Positions 49,595 to 62,768 are shown, numbered from the stretch's first letter. The stretch is DNA of 64,000 bases from Fremontodendron californicum (GCA_030761205.1 JAULJL010000002.1:25461010-25525009), one strand, 5' to 3'. Notes: a model not told the origin generated them from the sequence alone. Made by a program: numbers and translations.

Positions 49595-49635
49595 CACCCT
49601 AACTGCATGAGTCCATCGAAATTCACCTTTCCTAA

Positions 49636-50381
49636 GAGTGCATTTGGATTCCACCGCACCCTCGATGCGGTGGAATCCAATTTTTTTTGGGGGGAGATTT
49701 TCCCCCACTGGCATGCACACCTCCAGTGGAGGTGCATTTGGATGCACCTCTAGTGGAGGTGCAATCGGACTGGATCCAGTCCATGACTGGATCTCCAAGG
49801 GTCCAATCATGGACTGGACCCCCAGTGGAGGGATTAATCCCCCTTTTACCCCCCTCCACTATTTTTTATTTATTTTTTATTTTTTAAAATTTTTATTTTT
49901 TTAATTATTATTTAATATAAATATAATTTTTAATTATTATTATTTAATATAAATATAATTTTAGTATATATTTTATTATTTAATATAAATAAAATTTTAA
50001 TAATTTTTAATTATTTATTATATATACACATTTTAATCTAATATTCTTAATGATAATTTACTTTTTAACATAAATATATTTTTAAAAAATTTTAATTATT
50101 ATCTAATATAAATATATTTTTAATATATTTTTTATTATTTAATATAAATATGTTTTTAATTATTTTTAATTATTTATTTTATATATATACATATTTTAAT
50201 CCAATGCCCTTATTAGTTATTTTTTTTCCCACTATAATTCATCTCACCGCCACCGTTGCGTTTGAATCCAAACACATATCCCATCGCTAATTTTAATCTC
50301 ACCACTACAGTACCCAATCCCACCGCCATCGCTATTTTTAATCTCACCGAAATCAATCTCACCGACTATCCAAATGGATCA
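49636..50381. mobile_element. PIF/Harbinger-like MITE (746 bp) with TAA target duplication
   Basis: TAA at 49633-49635 and 50382-50384. Ends share CATTTGGAT / ATCCAAATG inverted near the termini. Removing the insert and one TAA rejoins the gypsy pol reading frame across the site. Subterminal parts are GC-rich with CCACCGC and CTCACCG words; the centre (49860-50210) is almost pure A/T. Confidence 0.7.
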
Positions 50382-50867
50382 TAAGTCAGTAATAAGAGCC
50401 ATGATGGTGCTAAAATTCCTAATAAACCACCTATAGGAAGTAACTAAGCCATGGAAACTAAGAGCCTCGGAAATGGAAGTAAGCACGGGCCACTCCCTAA
50501 TAACTTTAACTTGTTAGGATCGACTGCTTTACTTTGCACATAACCTATATAACTTAAGAGAAGCAAACTAGTGAACATTAAACTACATTTCTTAAGGTTA
50601 GCATATAGCTTAGCATCCCTAAGAATGGAAAACAACTAGTAAAGACGACTAAAGTGCTCTTCCTTAGACTTACTATAAACAAGGATTTCAACAAAATAAA
50701 CCATAACAAATTTATCTATAAATGGTTGCAAAACATGACCTACTTTACCCCGTAAAAGTACTAGGAGCATTAGAAAAATCAAAAGGCATGCCAAACAATT
50801 CATATAACCCATCTTGTGTCTTAAGATTGTTTTCCACTCATCGCCTGGCCTAATACAAATTTGATGA

Positions 50868-52226
50868 TAGAGGTGGCAATTATGTGGGTTTGGGTCGAGT
50901 TATTGAGTCCAAGTCATATCAGGTTCGGGTTTTTTCTGGTTCAGAGTTTTTTGGGTTTGGCTTTTTTCGGGTTCGGGTCTTTTCTGATTCGGATTTTTTC
51001 ATGTTCGGGCCTTTTCGGGTTCAGTCTTTTCGAGTTTGGGTTTTATGTTATTTTTTATTTTCTGTTAGATGTAATCATTATTACATAATTTAAATATTTA
51101 AATATAAATATAAATTATTATTACTATTTTTTTAAGTAAATTTTTGTATAATATTATATTTATATATTAATATCAGTATTTGTTAACATCAAAATAATAT
51201 AAAATTAATTTATTATATAAAATCAATTTGTTACATAATTGATTATAGAAAATATGTTATCATATTGATATTTAAAACAATTGATTCGATGAACTTGAAT
51301 AGTAATCAACATGTTTTGGATAATTAATTTAGTATGAATAAACTAATTAAGTTTAGGCTTTAAAAAAGCAAACAATTAGCAATATAACTATATAAGTATA
51401 TCATGTTTTGGATCTCATAATAATTGAGTTTTTTATTTCTTATTTTTGATTTATTTAATTATCTTACATAAAATTACTAGTATGATTCTTTGTAGGCTTG
51501 TAACTCATTAGTTAATAGTATAAATTTTACTATATTATTTTAAATAACTTTTAGACATATCACATATATATATATATATATGCAAATATATAGGAAATAA
51601 ATATATAAAATGTTACATTAAAATTAAGAACAATGAAATATATATAAAAAAAAAATAATCACCATTTTAGATATTTTCAACTTTATCCTAAAAAGAATTA
51701 GATGATTTTTCAAAAATAATAATTTTAACCTCCCATGTCTTGGTGAATCCACCTTCTAAATGAATATATTTATTGTCTAATTGTCAATAATTAATTTAAA
51801 AATTAAACCCATCTTAAGATAATAATAATATAAAAAAAATTTATGTGTAGATAATTGAATTGTAAACAAATTGATATTTTAATATATATTAATTTTTATT
51901 TTTAAATAAATCAATAACAAAGATATTCGACTAAAATTGATAATTAAAGTTTTATATTATAGAAAACTATTTAATTACAATTCAATCATTTTTATTTTTA
52001 GTATTAAATTCGAATTTATGATCGGGTCGATCTCGAATTTTTTTTGGATTCGGATTTTCTGGGCTCGAATTTTTTCGGATTCGATTAATTTCGAATTCAA
52101 GTCATTTTGAGTTTGAGTTTTTTCAAGTTCAAAATTTTAACTTTTTTATCAAATTGACTTTTAACGAATTCATATTCAAAATTTTCTCGACTGAAATTTT
52201 AAATTCGAATTCCTTTTGCACCTCTA
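50868..52226. mobile_element. hAT-type element (1359 bp) inside the gypsy pol fragment
   Basis: Ends TAGAGGTGGCAA and TTGCACCTCTA, the same termini as the element at 52419. GGTTCGGG-type subterminal repeats lie at 50905-51050 and 52020-52100. No transposase. The flanks join gypsy RT sequence, but no clean 8-bp duplication is visible. Confidence 0.65.
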
Positions 52227-52418
52227 ATACCCACCACGTAAATCTATCTTAGAATACTTACTAGATCCAGCCAATATATCCAGCATGTCCTCAAGTCTGC
52301 CTAGGTATGAGAAACCTATAGTTGATAGTGATCATGTTGATGGCTCTACTACCAATACACATCCTCCAAGATTCATTCTTTTTAGGGGTCAAAAGTGCAG
52401 GAACAGCACAGGGGCTAA

Positions 52419-53953
52419 TAGAGGTGGCAAAATGAACCCGAATCTGAAAACCCGTCCAAAAAAATCCGAACTCGCCCAAACTCGATTTGACAAAAAAGTC
52501 AAAAATCCGAACCCGAAAAAGCCCGAACCCGAATGGGCCCGAACACGAATGGACCCGAACCCGAATGGGCCCGAACCCGAATGAGCCCGAACCCGAATGG
52601 ACCCGAACCCGAGACCGGCCCGAACCCGAACCCGAATTTAATACTAAAAATAAAAATAATCAAATTGCAATTAAATTTTTTTTTTTTTTACAAAGCAATA
52701 ACTTTAATTATTAATTTTATTCTAATTTTTTTAATAATTTAATTAAAATTTAATATATTATATATATATATATATATGATGATGAAATAATAATTTTATC
52801 AAAAAGTAAATTATATTTTGTACTTATAAGTTATAACTTTAACGTCTCATATCATGATGAATTTACAATCTAAATATTTTAAATTCTTGAAAATTTTATA
52901 GATGTGAAAAAAAATTTGACAATAATTCAATTAATCTATAAGGGTAAAAAAAATGACAATAATTCAATTATTTTGGCCTTTTGGGTTATACTTATACGGT
53001 TAGGTTAAGGTGGGTTTAATTGGATTATGGCTTTCATGTGATTTTATTTTAGCGAGTGGGTTTAATGGGGTTTTGAGTTTTATGGCCTTTTGGTTTTGGG
53101 TATATTTATTATATATTAATAAATAATCATATTAATTATATATTTATTACGTATAATTTAAATATAAATTATATATTTTTAGTACTACTTTATAATTTAT
53201 ACTTTATACTGATGAAAAAAATATAAGTACTCGATAGATATATATATATATATATATCTTGACTATAAGCATAAATTTTTTGCATTTTATAAGTATATAA
53301 ATGAATAGATGAAGGCCAGGATTTATTTTTAAAAGTTTTTTATTTTATAGTGAATATAAATTATAATGTATTTATATTTTGAAATTCGAGTTCATCAAAT
53401 CAATTATTTTAAATATCAATATGATTAATTTATAATATATCATATTTTTTTATAATAAATTATTTCAAAATTTGATTTTTATAACAAATTAATTTCTTAT
53501 TCTTTTGGTGCTAACAAATATTAATTTTAAAAAATAAATATAATTAAAAATATCATATAATAGAAAAAGTATAAAAATAATAATAAATTAATAATTTGTT
53601 TTTAGATATAAATATTTAAATTACGTAAAAATGATTACATCTAATATAAAATAAAATGATGTAAAACATACCCGAACCCAGACTGAATCCGAACCCAGAC
53701 CGAACCCGAACCCGAATGGGCCCGAACCCGAATGGGCCCGAACCCGAATGAGCCCAAACCCGAATGGGCCCGAACCCGAGTGAGCCCGAACCCGAATGAG
53801 CCCGAACCCAATGGACCCGAACCCGAATGAGCCCGAACCCGGATGGACCCGAACCCGAATGAACCCGAACCCGAATGAACCCGAACCCGAATAAACCCGA
53901 ACCCGAATGAACCCGACCCGAACCCGCCCGAACCCGCCCAATTGCCACCTCTA
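52419..53953. mobile_element. hAT-type non-autonomous element (1535 bp) with CCCGAA arrays
   Basis: Perfect 12-bp inverted ends (TAGAGGTGGCAA / TTGCCACCTCTA) and a perfect 8-bp duplication GGGGCTAA at 52411-52418 and 53954-53961. Both subterminal zones hold CCCGAACCCGAATGG tandem units (about 52500-52640 and 53690-53935). The AT-rich centre codes for nothing; long frames over the arrays are repeat artefacts. Confidence 0.92.
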
Positions 53954-54330
53954 GGGGCTAATACTATGCTTAACAAACCCCTAGAAGTTCTCATACTTAC
54001 CTTTTTAACTCTTCTCTTTCCTTAGGGTGCAGTCCATAATAAGGCAAGTTAGTTAATTGGAAACCTGAACTGAATCTATGGCAAGTTGGATATCTCTTGT
54101 AAGAGGCAACTAAGAAGCTTTTCAGGTATAACATCTACAATTTCATCCAACAATCCCACTCACTTCAGTAGAAAGTATACTCTGATCTGCATTGTATCTA
54201 GATTCTTCTCTGGCAAAAAGAGCAAACAAACACTCACTCTCTAAGGTCTCCCTCTCAAAATATTTACAACTTAATATATGAAGAGCTTTTTCACTCACAA
54301 CCTTAGAACAAGACTCACTTTATGATGGTC

Positions 54331-54910
54331 TGACAGGATGAAGAAGGATCCAACGACCATTATGCTTAGGTATACTAAAGCTTTTATAAAATAATATTAT
54401 TTGGATTAAAAAAATTATTTATTTATTGATAAATTAATATTTATTAATTTATAAAAAAATTATATTTTCAATCCTTATACATGTATTTTTTTTTTATTAA
54501 AATGCATAAATGACTTATAAAAACTATAGATTGAGTCAACAATTAATATTTACATAGAAAATTATTTGTTACACCATGAAAAGAATGTACCGAATATGAT
54601 GTGTGCATTGCAAAAACTTAAGAATGATATTCAGTTTGATTTAGGTAGAAAGAAAAAACAAATAACTTTAAATACATATTTTGAGAAATAGCTTCAATAA
54701 GAAGGTAAAGTTGTTAAGTGAAAATTTTCTTATAGTATTATATGAATTTTTTGTATTTTTTAGGAATTATTAATTTATATCTTTGTTAGACCCCAAAGAA
54801 TTATAAAAAAAATATATATATAAATTATTATCTTATGCATTTAGCAAGATTATTATTTTAATATATTGACCCGAATCGAGACTACGAAATTTTATAAATT
54901 AACCAATATT
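54331..54910. other. AT-rich region without recognised gene
   Basis: No ORF of note and no family recognised. Confidence 0.5.
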
Positions 54911-55320
54911 ATTAATTTATCGAATATTCATTTATTAAAATTTTATTGCATTAAGCCGACCATGACTAACAACATCAAGGTCAAACAACAAATGACGACG
55001 AAGTAAAATGTGAGCAACATCCATAAGCAGCACATCAAAATAAAATTTTATCCTTGTAATTTCCTATTCTGAAGTCATACAACACATCTTTCACTAACAG
55101 GCAAATTAACCAAGATTCTTAATATATCGAATATTCGTTTATCGAAATTTTACTGCATAAACCGACCATGACTAACAACATCAAGGTCAAACAACGAATA
55201 GCGACCAAGTAAAATGTGAGCAACATCCATAAGCAGCACATCAAAATAAAATTTTATCCTTGTAATCTCCTATTTGAAGTCATACAACACATCTTTCACT
55301 AACAGGCAAAGTAGTCCTAT
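54911..55320. repeat. Tandem duplication, period about 206 bp
   Basis: TATCGAATATTC...CCGACCATGACTAACAACATC...AGCAACATCCATAAGCAGC...CATCTTTCACTAACAGGCAAA occurs from 54917 and again from 55123 with few differences. Confidence 0.88.
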
Positions 55321-55467
55321 TAACCAAACCTACTCTAAAAAGAGATGAATGTGGTTCCAATTAAAATGGCTTGTGAAATCTTGTATATTCCTATTACCAA
55401 AATGACTTTTGAATCTAGTGGTAGGGTTCTTGGGAATTGATAGAATGCAAATGCTATTTGATGATAT

Positions 55468-56832
55468 TAGACCTATTAATTGGGCGGGTCATATTGGTTT
55501 TGAGTCTGATCAATTTGAGTTGTATCAATTTGGATCTTAAATTTTTGAGTCATTTTCGAGTTCGAGTCACTTCGGATTCGGATCATTTTGAGTTTAAGTC
55601 ATTTCGGATTCGAGTTATGCAAGTTTGACACTCAAGTTATTCGTGTTTGGGTCATTTTGGATTCGGGTCATTTGGGTTTGACACTCAGGTTATTCAGGTT
55701 TGAGTCATTCGGGTTCAGGTCACTTCGGGTTCTTGTCATTCGGGTTTGACACTCAGTTTATTCGGGTTGTCATTCGGGTTCAATTTTTTAATTTTAAAAT
55801 CAAGTCAAATTTAAACAAATTATTTGATCGAGTCAAATTTAATTAATAAAATTATATTTAGAAATAAATAAAGATATTGTAATTTTTAATTTAAAATAAA
55901 TATCCATCTAACCCGATTTTTTGGATTCGAGCATAATCCGATAATTTTTCAAATTCGAGTATCCATTTTACTTAAACGAGTATTATTGCATACCTAGAAT
56001 CGTTATCCTAATCCATTTACATATTTGTAAATGTATTGGTATAACGCAGTGTACAAATCATTATAATACAATGCACATATCAATGACCTATTTTATATAG
56101 TTTTAAAAAAGCACATAATAAGATTTAAGAAATTATACATTTAAAATAAAAATAACATATTTACCCTAAAAATAACATGTATAATGAGAAGAGATTATAT
56201 AATTTGATCTAATTATGTGATAACATATTATTATAACATAACATACAAATCATTATGATAAAATATATGTATTACTATTAAGAAACTATTTTATAAATTT
56301 TATTCTAAATAGAGAATGGATTATACTTTTAAAATAAAAATAATACCTTTATTCTAAATAAGATGTATAACGATAAAGTTATTTATAAAAACTTATTTAT
56401 AAAATAATATAACAAACTTACTATTTATTCAATTCAACAGTTTGATTTAAAATAAAGATATTAAGATTGATTTACAACCGATTGATTAAAATTTTAATTC
56501 CTAATACCCTAACATTTTATATAAAAACATCAAACTTATTTTTCATTTTCAAATTTTCTTTACAGTCACTGCCTGCATGGTGCATACTTTATCATATTAA
56601 AAAAATGGTAATTACAAGTTATAAAATTAAAATCAATAATTTATGTTATAGTTATTATTTTTATTAAATTAATATTTTTAAAATAAACTATACTTAATTT
56701 AAGTTCGGGTTAATTATTCGGGTTAATTCGGGTTCGAGTTGTTGAGTTTTTTGATCAAATCGGATTGGATCGAATTTGAATTCGGATGAATTGATCGAAT
56801 TTTTTAAATTTGGGTCAGAATTGATAGGTGTG
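55468..56832. mobile_element. Possible hAT-type element (1365 bp), degenerate
   Basis: TAGACCTATTAATT at the left and AATTGATAGGTGTG at the right are imperfect inverted ends. The flanks GATGATAT and AGTGATAT match at 6 of 8 positions. TTCGGGT-type subterminal repeats at 55540-55800 and 56700-56830 resemble the better hAT elements nearby. Confidence 0.5.
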
Positions 56833-57138
56833 AGTGATATTGATTGGTACTTTATAAAAAAAGAAAAGCAAAAGTAAGTCATGTTTTTCTTTTACTTATT
56901 ATACACTTAGAATTTTATAATATTTTTATATAATGTTAATTTTGAAGAAGTTCAAAAAGATTTTACAACTTTGAACTTTGAAAACTTTGAAGGATATTTA
57001 ATCTAAACTTTTTAAGATAAATACTTATAATTTATTAATTTTGGTCTTTAATTTTCTAGTTGTATGCACATTTTGTGTCATATACGTTGATCTCAATTTT
57101 TTTTGTTCCATTTAAATTATTTTGTTTTATGGTGAAAC

Positions 57139-57428
57139 TAGATTTGTCCAGGGGTCGGGCCGCAGCTCGAAAATAATTTTTTTTTCCCAAGCCCATTTGG
57201 GCCGAGCCCGGGCCAGCCCGTATAAGCTCATTTTACTATTCAAATATATTAAAAAATTATTTTTTATTAATATTTATATAATTTTTATATTTAAATTTAA
57301 ATAAAAAATAAATATTTTAATACTTAAACAGTGATCCGGGCCGGATCGACCAGGATCATAAAAATCATGTTCAAGCCCGCCCAAATATGGGCCTGGCCAA
57401 CCGGGCTACCCGCCCATGGACAGGTCTA
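57139..57428. mobile_element. hAT MITE (290 bp)
   Basis: Ends TAGATTTGTCCA and TGGACAGGTCTA, with a perfect 8-bp duplication GGTGAAAC at 57131-57138 and 57429-57436. GGGCC-rich subterminal segments flank an AT-rich centre. Confidence 0.9.
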
Positions 57429-57467
57429 GGTGAAACCGGATTTTCCTATAGCATTTTGAAGTTTGAT

Positions 57468-58014
57468 AAAAGAATTTGTTAATATGAAAAACATGCCCTC
57501 AATAAGAAATTATTGTTAAATGGTCTAATGAATAAAATTTATTTAAAAAAGAGAAATGAATAATTAGAAATTATTATAAAGGATATTGTAAAGATAAAAT
57601 TACCTTTAATGAAAAAAAAGTTTTTTCATTAAGGAAATATTATTTTTTTTAAAATTTTAATTGAAAATAAATTTAAAAAATAAAATATTTAAATATATAT
57701 TTTTTTAAAAATTTAAAAAAATTTAAAAAAATAAAGAAAAATTAATTTTAGGCATATTATTTTTATTTTTTAAAATTTTTTAATTAAAAAAAGTAAATAC
57801 AAAATAAAAAAATTTATTTTTTAAAATTAAAAAAATTTTATTTTCAGAATATTTATTTTTTAATTAAAAAGTAAATTAAAAAATAAAAGAAAAAGGGAGG
57901 AGAAAGGTTTTTTTATCAAAGATAATTTTGTCTTTACAATATCGTTTATAACAATTTCTAATTATTTATTTCTCTTTTTCAAATAAGGAGGGCATGTTTT
58001 TCATATTTACCCTA
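57468..58014. mobile_element. Mutator-like long-TIR MITE (547 bp)
   Basis: A 9-bp duplication AAGTTTGAT at 57459-57467 and 58015-58023. Arms contain ATATGAAAAACATGCCCTC inverted as GAGGGCATGTTTTTCATAT, and pairing continues inward (TGTAAAGATAAAATTA with its inverse near 57927-57942). Centre is A/T only. Confidence 0.85.
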
Positions 58015-58023
58015 AAGTTTGAT

Positions 58024-61000
58024 GATTTTTCGTATGCAATACTAACCGCAGTCATCCCGGTAGTGCTACGTAGTTGTATTCCTTTCCTCATAAAGGAGTA
58101 TTTCTGTTGGACTTAACAATTATGAAAGATTTAGATTTAGAGTTAGTTTAGTATTATTGTTGAAAAAGTTTGATTTAAAAAAAAATTGAGTTGAAAAAAA
58201 TGTAGTGAAAAAATGTGATTTAAAAAATATTGCTGTGAAAAAATAAGGTGAGCAATTGAAATGTCAAAAAAAAATATTTAAAATAATAAAAATTTAAAGA
58301 TATGAGGATAATAAAGTTATTTTATTCAAAAGATAGTTTTCAAACCATAAAAATTTAATTTTCTTGACTTTTTTGTTTGGGTTGTCAAATTATGATTTTA
58401 ACCGCAAAAACCAAAAAAATTTACCCGTTTAACATTGTGGTTGCGATGAAACTTAATTTTTTACCTTAAAAATTATGCCAACAACAATGCTAAACAAAGC
58501 CTTAATTATCATATGCTTTTGGTTTTCATGTAAGATTTCTTAGTGGAAAAGTTTAGTTAAGAGCTTATGGACATTATGATTATTTAAATTTGTAATACCT
58601 AGTTATGTATTTGTTATGGTTAACTTATTTGTTTATTTAATTTCGTTTGGGTATTAATTTGATTATTGTCCATGAACAAGTTTCTAGTTAATCAAAAACA
58701 TGTTCATTTAGTTTAAAAGAATTGATCTCCAACCGAACTTGAATATAACAAATTTTAATCAAGCCGACGCAAATACAAAGTCAAAAAAATCAAGCTTTGG
58801 CTCAATGATTAGTGGAATTCGAATCTTTCATTTCTAAATTATCAACAAAAAAAAAAAATCTATCAAACTTAGTCAACTCAGAACAACCCTACCCAAGCCC
58901 AAACATACTCGAGCATGACTCTTTTGCAGCCCTATTAATAGGTGTAAGCCTGGGTTTCTTTCCCTTCTAAAATTGAAATCTTTGGTTTGTAAAATTGTAT
59001 GACCAAGGAATAGCAAAAGGTTAATTCGGTTCAATTTTTTGAAAATCTTGCTCGACCGAATTTATATATTTATTAGTCGAAATGATAGGATTTTATGCAT
59101 TAACCAATTAATCAATTAATTTGGTAGATTAATTAAATTAATTCAAATTTAAATTACAACATGTTTGAAATAAATAAAATAATCAATTTCTTTAATTAAA
59201 GTTTATTTGATGAGCATAGACGCATAGTAGCATAGACTTACAACATGATGGATGATCAATTTGTTTATTGAATTATATAAATAGTTACATATGTATTGAG
59301 TTTTGTATTTAAAGGATTATGATTTATGGGCAAAATAAATATATATTGTTAAATCCGTTAACTCAATTAGCCAATAAATAAGTTTATCTTTTTGTTGTTA
59401 AAGGAAAAGAAAAGACTTTAACGGCTTAGCCCTCTTTGCAATAAAAAAGTGCAAAAATAAAAATGGAATCAAGTGGTGGAGGATTATTCTGGCCCTGAAA
59501 TACGTACGCAGCATACGATGCAAAGAATCTTGAGAAATGGTCGGTCCAGAGATCACGTGTAGTGGACAAGTCCTGGAGTAGAAATCATCAAATCCACTCC
59601 ACTAAAAAAATCTATCCGAGGAAAACGTGGCAAAAATGTTATTTTATCCTCACAACGGGAAGGGAGCCTTGACAGCACCAGACATGGTTTCTGTGTTTCT
59701 TGGAATCAGTCCTCCACCTTGTAACGGGGTCGGGGGATAGAAAAAGAAGGGAAATTCAGTATGACCCCAAAAAATTATTTTAAATATTTTAATATATATT
59801 AGATTTTCATATTACCCATTACGTGGGTGGAAAAAAAAAAAAACTCATCTGTAATAATGAAAGTAGTGGTAGTCTTTTTTTTTTTTTTTTTTTTTGTGAA
59901 GATTTAAAACAAATAAAATTAATATATATTTATAGGGAGGATATACTTATATTAATATAGAATTAATTATGTTTTATATTTTTATATAAAATTTATATTT
60001 TATTAATTTAATCGTTAAATTTTATATTTTATTTATGTAAATCATTTACATCAAGTTTAAATTAATTAAAAATGCATAACTATTTTTTAACATTTTCTAA
60101 TCATTTCTAGTCATTTTAATGGAATGGATTTCAATAATTATATTGAAATTGAAAAGCAATGGCAAAATTTGTCATGTCACTTGTGTAACATGATTTTCCA
60201 ACATGCAATTTTACATTAAAATAGAAAGAAAGAAACACATTTTAGTTTTTATATAAAAGTTTTTAAGAGGATATTTTTATTTAACTTAAATTGAAGTTTT
60301 ACATTCAAATTTTGAGATAGACGGAGAAATTTGTAAAGTAAAAAAAGAGTTAATATTTTTACTTCAAAAAAAGAAATAATTATTTTCGATTTTGTAAGCA
60401 ATATATATGATTAAAACATTTATCACTAATGCAAAACAAAAGCTTGTTGTGTAATGAAATTATTGTGAATCCTATTATTTATGTTTTCTTTCTCTTTATA
60501 TAAATTTATTAAGTTTGATATCAGTTTTTTATATACTAAGCTGAATTTTTAATTAGAAATGTTATTTTAGAGAGGACTGCAAATTTTGAAATATTCGTCT
60601 TAGCAAAATAAAGTGTGAAGTTGTAAAATTCTAGAAACTTTGAGGAGTTTGAAGACGAAAGTAAATGGTCTCAACTCTCAAATGATACTTTAACTCTTTA
60701 AGCATTATACCAATAAGACAAAATTGGAATCATATTATCATTTTTTTGAAGTGTATAATTAAAATAAAAAAAAATTGTGGAACTATAGCGAATTTAATTT
60801 TTTAAAAAAGATTGTGAATCCTATAAGTTTTGATTCAACACAGTCTTAATAATAAGTTCTAATTGGATCCTCATAGTAAGTTAATTGACGTTATTAGAGT
60901 GCTTATTTAAGAACTTGGAATTATAAGGACTTCTCATATAAAGAGGTATTTTTGCTCGGATTTGATTCACTACTCACCTTTATGAGCTCTCATTTGATGA

Positions 61001-62190
61001 GTTTTTTTTTTTTATAACATTTTTCATATAACCTTCAATATTGATTACTCTTTATTGATAGAATATGTGTTATTTGGCCACTCATTGTTTAAACTACACC
61101 TAACCAGGGTTCTAGACCTAGATTTTTAAATTAAAAAATGATTCGATTTTTATTATTTAAAATAATTGTTTTATTTAATTTTACAAAATATTTTTAATTT
61201 TTATATTAAATTTCAATCAAACGAGTTTAAATGAGTTTTATTAAATAGATCGAGCTAAACCTTGAATAAATAATTAAAAGTGTTATCAAGTTTAGCTCGC
61301 TTTAATTCAATCTATTCATAACACTTCTAACTTAAACATATATATTTTTTTTTTTGTATAAAAAAGAAAGTTATTATATCCTATGATTTTCAACTTTTAA
61401 ATTTTAGTTTTAGTTTCCATTAAGAAAAAATAACTAGTTTAGATAAAAACTATAAATGAATCTAAATTTGGAGTTGTTCATAAATTTGTCGGAGCTAAAT
61501 TCCAGTGGTAAAAAAAAATTTATCCAAGGCTTGACACGATTAGTTGGATCTTGACAACTTATTTTTTAATTTAATTATATTAAATAAAAAATAAGTCCAA
61601 ACCAAATTCAAATTTAAAAAAGGTTATCCAAAATTCGAAACGGAGAATAGCTCCACCTTGGGGCTTAGGCAAGTTTACTCACTACTGCTTTAAAAAATAA
61701 AAAACAAGAGGCAATAATCAAATCCAAACTTTGTGGTCTAGGCATAATTCTCGGCTACTCGCTCAATGTTCATAACTGTACATTTGACCCAAAAAGAAAA
61801 ATTTAAAAAAGAAAAAAAAAATGAGAAAGAGAAACCCATGCTCATGCCGTCCACGTTCCTAACACCTAAATTTCGAACAAAATATCAGGTGACACGTGTC
61901 AAGATCACACGGAAGTCCGCTTTCGATCTACATAGCCCACGACGCAAAGCAAGTCGGTTTGGTAATGGTCCGTTGATATTTCTAAAGATTTTTTAATACC
62001 CTAAATTAGACATTAAAAGCGGATGCTAATACCGATGATATTTCTCGCGGGAGGCACCGCCTTCGTGATATTATAAAAAATTAATTAATTTTATTATCTA
62101 AAAATAAATAAATAAATGCAACAGCCTGGCCAGACGAGAAGTTGTTGCTTTGCAGGTTTTTGCCCCCCTCATGCCCTTTTCTTTCCTTTT
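58024..62190. other. AT-rich intergenic region
   Basis: No gene, LTR or recognisable element. Poly-A/T tracts at 59830-59842 and 59876-59895. Scattered ACGTG-containing words at about 59553 (ATCACGTGTA) and 59624 (AACGTGGC) look promoter-like but have no gene close by. A possible distal upstream region of the gene at 63524. Confidence 0.5.
61893..61898 (+). promoter_or_regulatory. G-box CACGTG upstream of the right-edge gene
   Basis: Palindromic GACACGTGTC at 61891-61900, about 980 bp upstream of the TATA box. Binding by bZIP/bHLH factors is known for this motif; use here is inferred. Confidence 0.4.
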
Positions 62191-62194
62191 GTTT

Positions 62195-62720
62195 TTTTTT
62201 ATAAATATAAAAAATTATCTTCAATAATTAAATAATTATTAAATAATTTAATAATTAAAAATTATTTAAAAAAAATAAAATGTTAAAAATTGTTATGAAA
62301 AATAATGTAAAGATAAAATTATCCGTAATATTTTTTTTTCATCAAAAATTATTATTTTTTTAAAAATTTTAATTAAAATAAATTAAAAAATAAAATATTT
62401 AAATATTTACTTTTTAAAAGTTTTAAAAAATAAAAAAATTAATTTTAGAAATATTATTTATATTATTTATTATCTTTTTAATTAAAAAAATAAAAAAAAT
62501 TAGAAAAACTGTTTTAAAATTAATAATTTATTTTTAGAAAATTATTTTTTAATTAAAATAATTAATTAAAAAAATAAAAGAAATGTCTTTTTATCAAAAA
62601 TAAATTAACTTTTATAATTTTTTTTCTAATATTTTTTTTTTATTTTTTTTAAATAATTTTTTTTATTATATTATTTAATAATTATTGTATTAAAAAAACA
62701 TATTTTTCATATTTACCGTT
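62195..62720. repeat. Degenerate second copy of the Mutator-like MITE family
   Basis: Contains TGTAAAGATAAAATTA at about 62304 and ends ACATATTTTTCATATTTACC near 62717, both shared with the MITE at 57468-58014. Nearly pure A/T with inverted arms. A TSD was not found. Confidence 0.55.
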
Positions 62721-62751
62721 GTGTTTATTTTTTTCTTGCCCTTTTCATTTT

Positions 62752-62768
62752 CTCTCTCTCTCTCTCTT
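62752..62768 (+). repeat. CT microsatellite in the promoter region
   Basis: Uninterrupted CT repeats, about eight units, roughly 110 bp upstream of the TATA box. Pyrimidine tracts are common in plant core promoters. Confidence 0.6.

Larger units (their letters stand above)
49595..54330 (-). pseudogene. Ty3/gypsy pol fragment, minus strand, split by three insertions
   Basis: Read right to left: pre-RT and RT start (54330-53962), RT core with PCAVPALLTPKKNESWRMC and RAINMITINYRF (52418-52227), then RT palm to connection (50867-50385) with IRPGDEWKT, YFVEILVYSKS (the active-site DD replaced by VE) and KLYANLKKCS, then a short RNase H-proximal piece (49632-49595). Stops and frameshifts throughout. 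The motif set fits a chromovirus-type gypsy lineage, distinct from elements A and B. The gaps are exactly the two hAT-type elements and the TAA-flanked MITE. Confidence 0.85.

Noticed and set aside
49440..49610. Separate MITE around GAGCTCAAGCTTGAGC
   Set aside because: Word pattern is suggestive, but neither end nor a target duplication could be defined.
52285..54000. Several overlapping frames rich in P, N, G, F or R
   Set aside because: They read through CCCGAACCCGAATGG subterminal arrays of a hAT element in different frames; no start context or conserved domain.
59540..59740. Possible promoter of a photosynthesis-type gene (CACGTG and ACGTGGC words)
   Set aside because: No downstream ORF or exon within 2 kb on either strand; motifs alone are insufficient.
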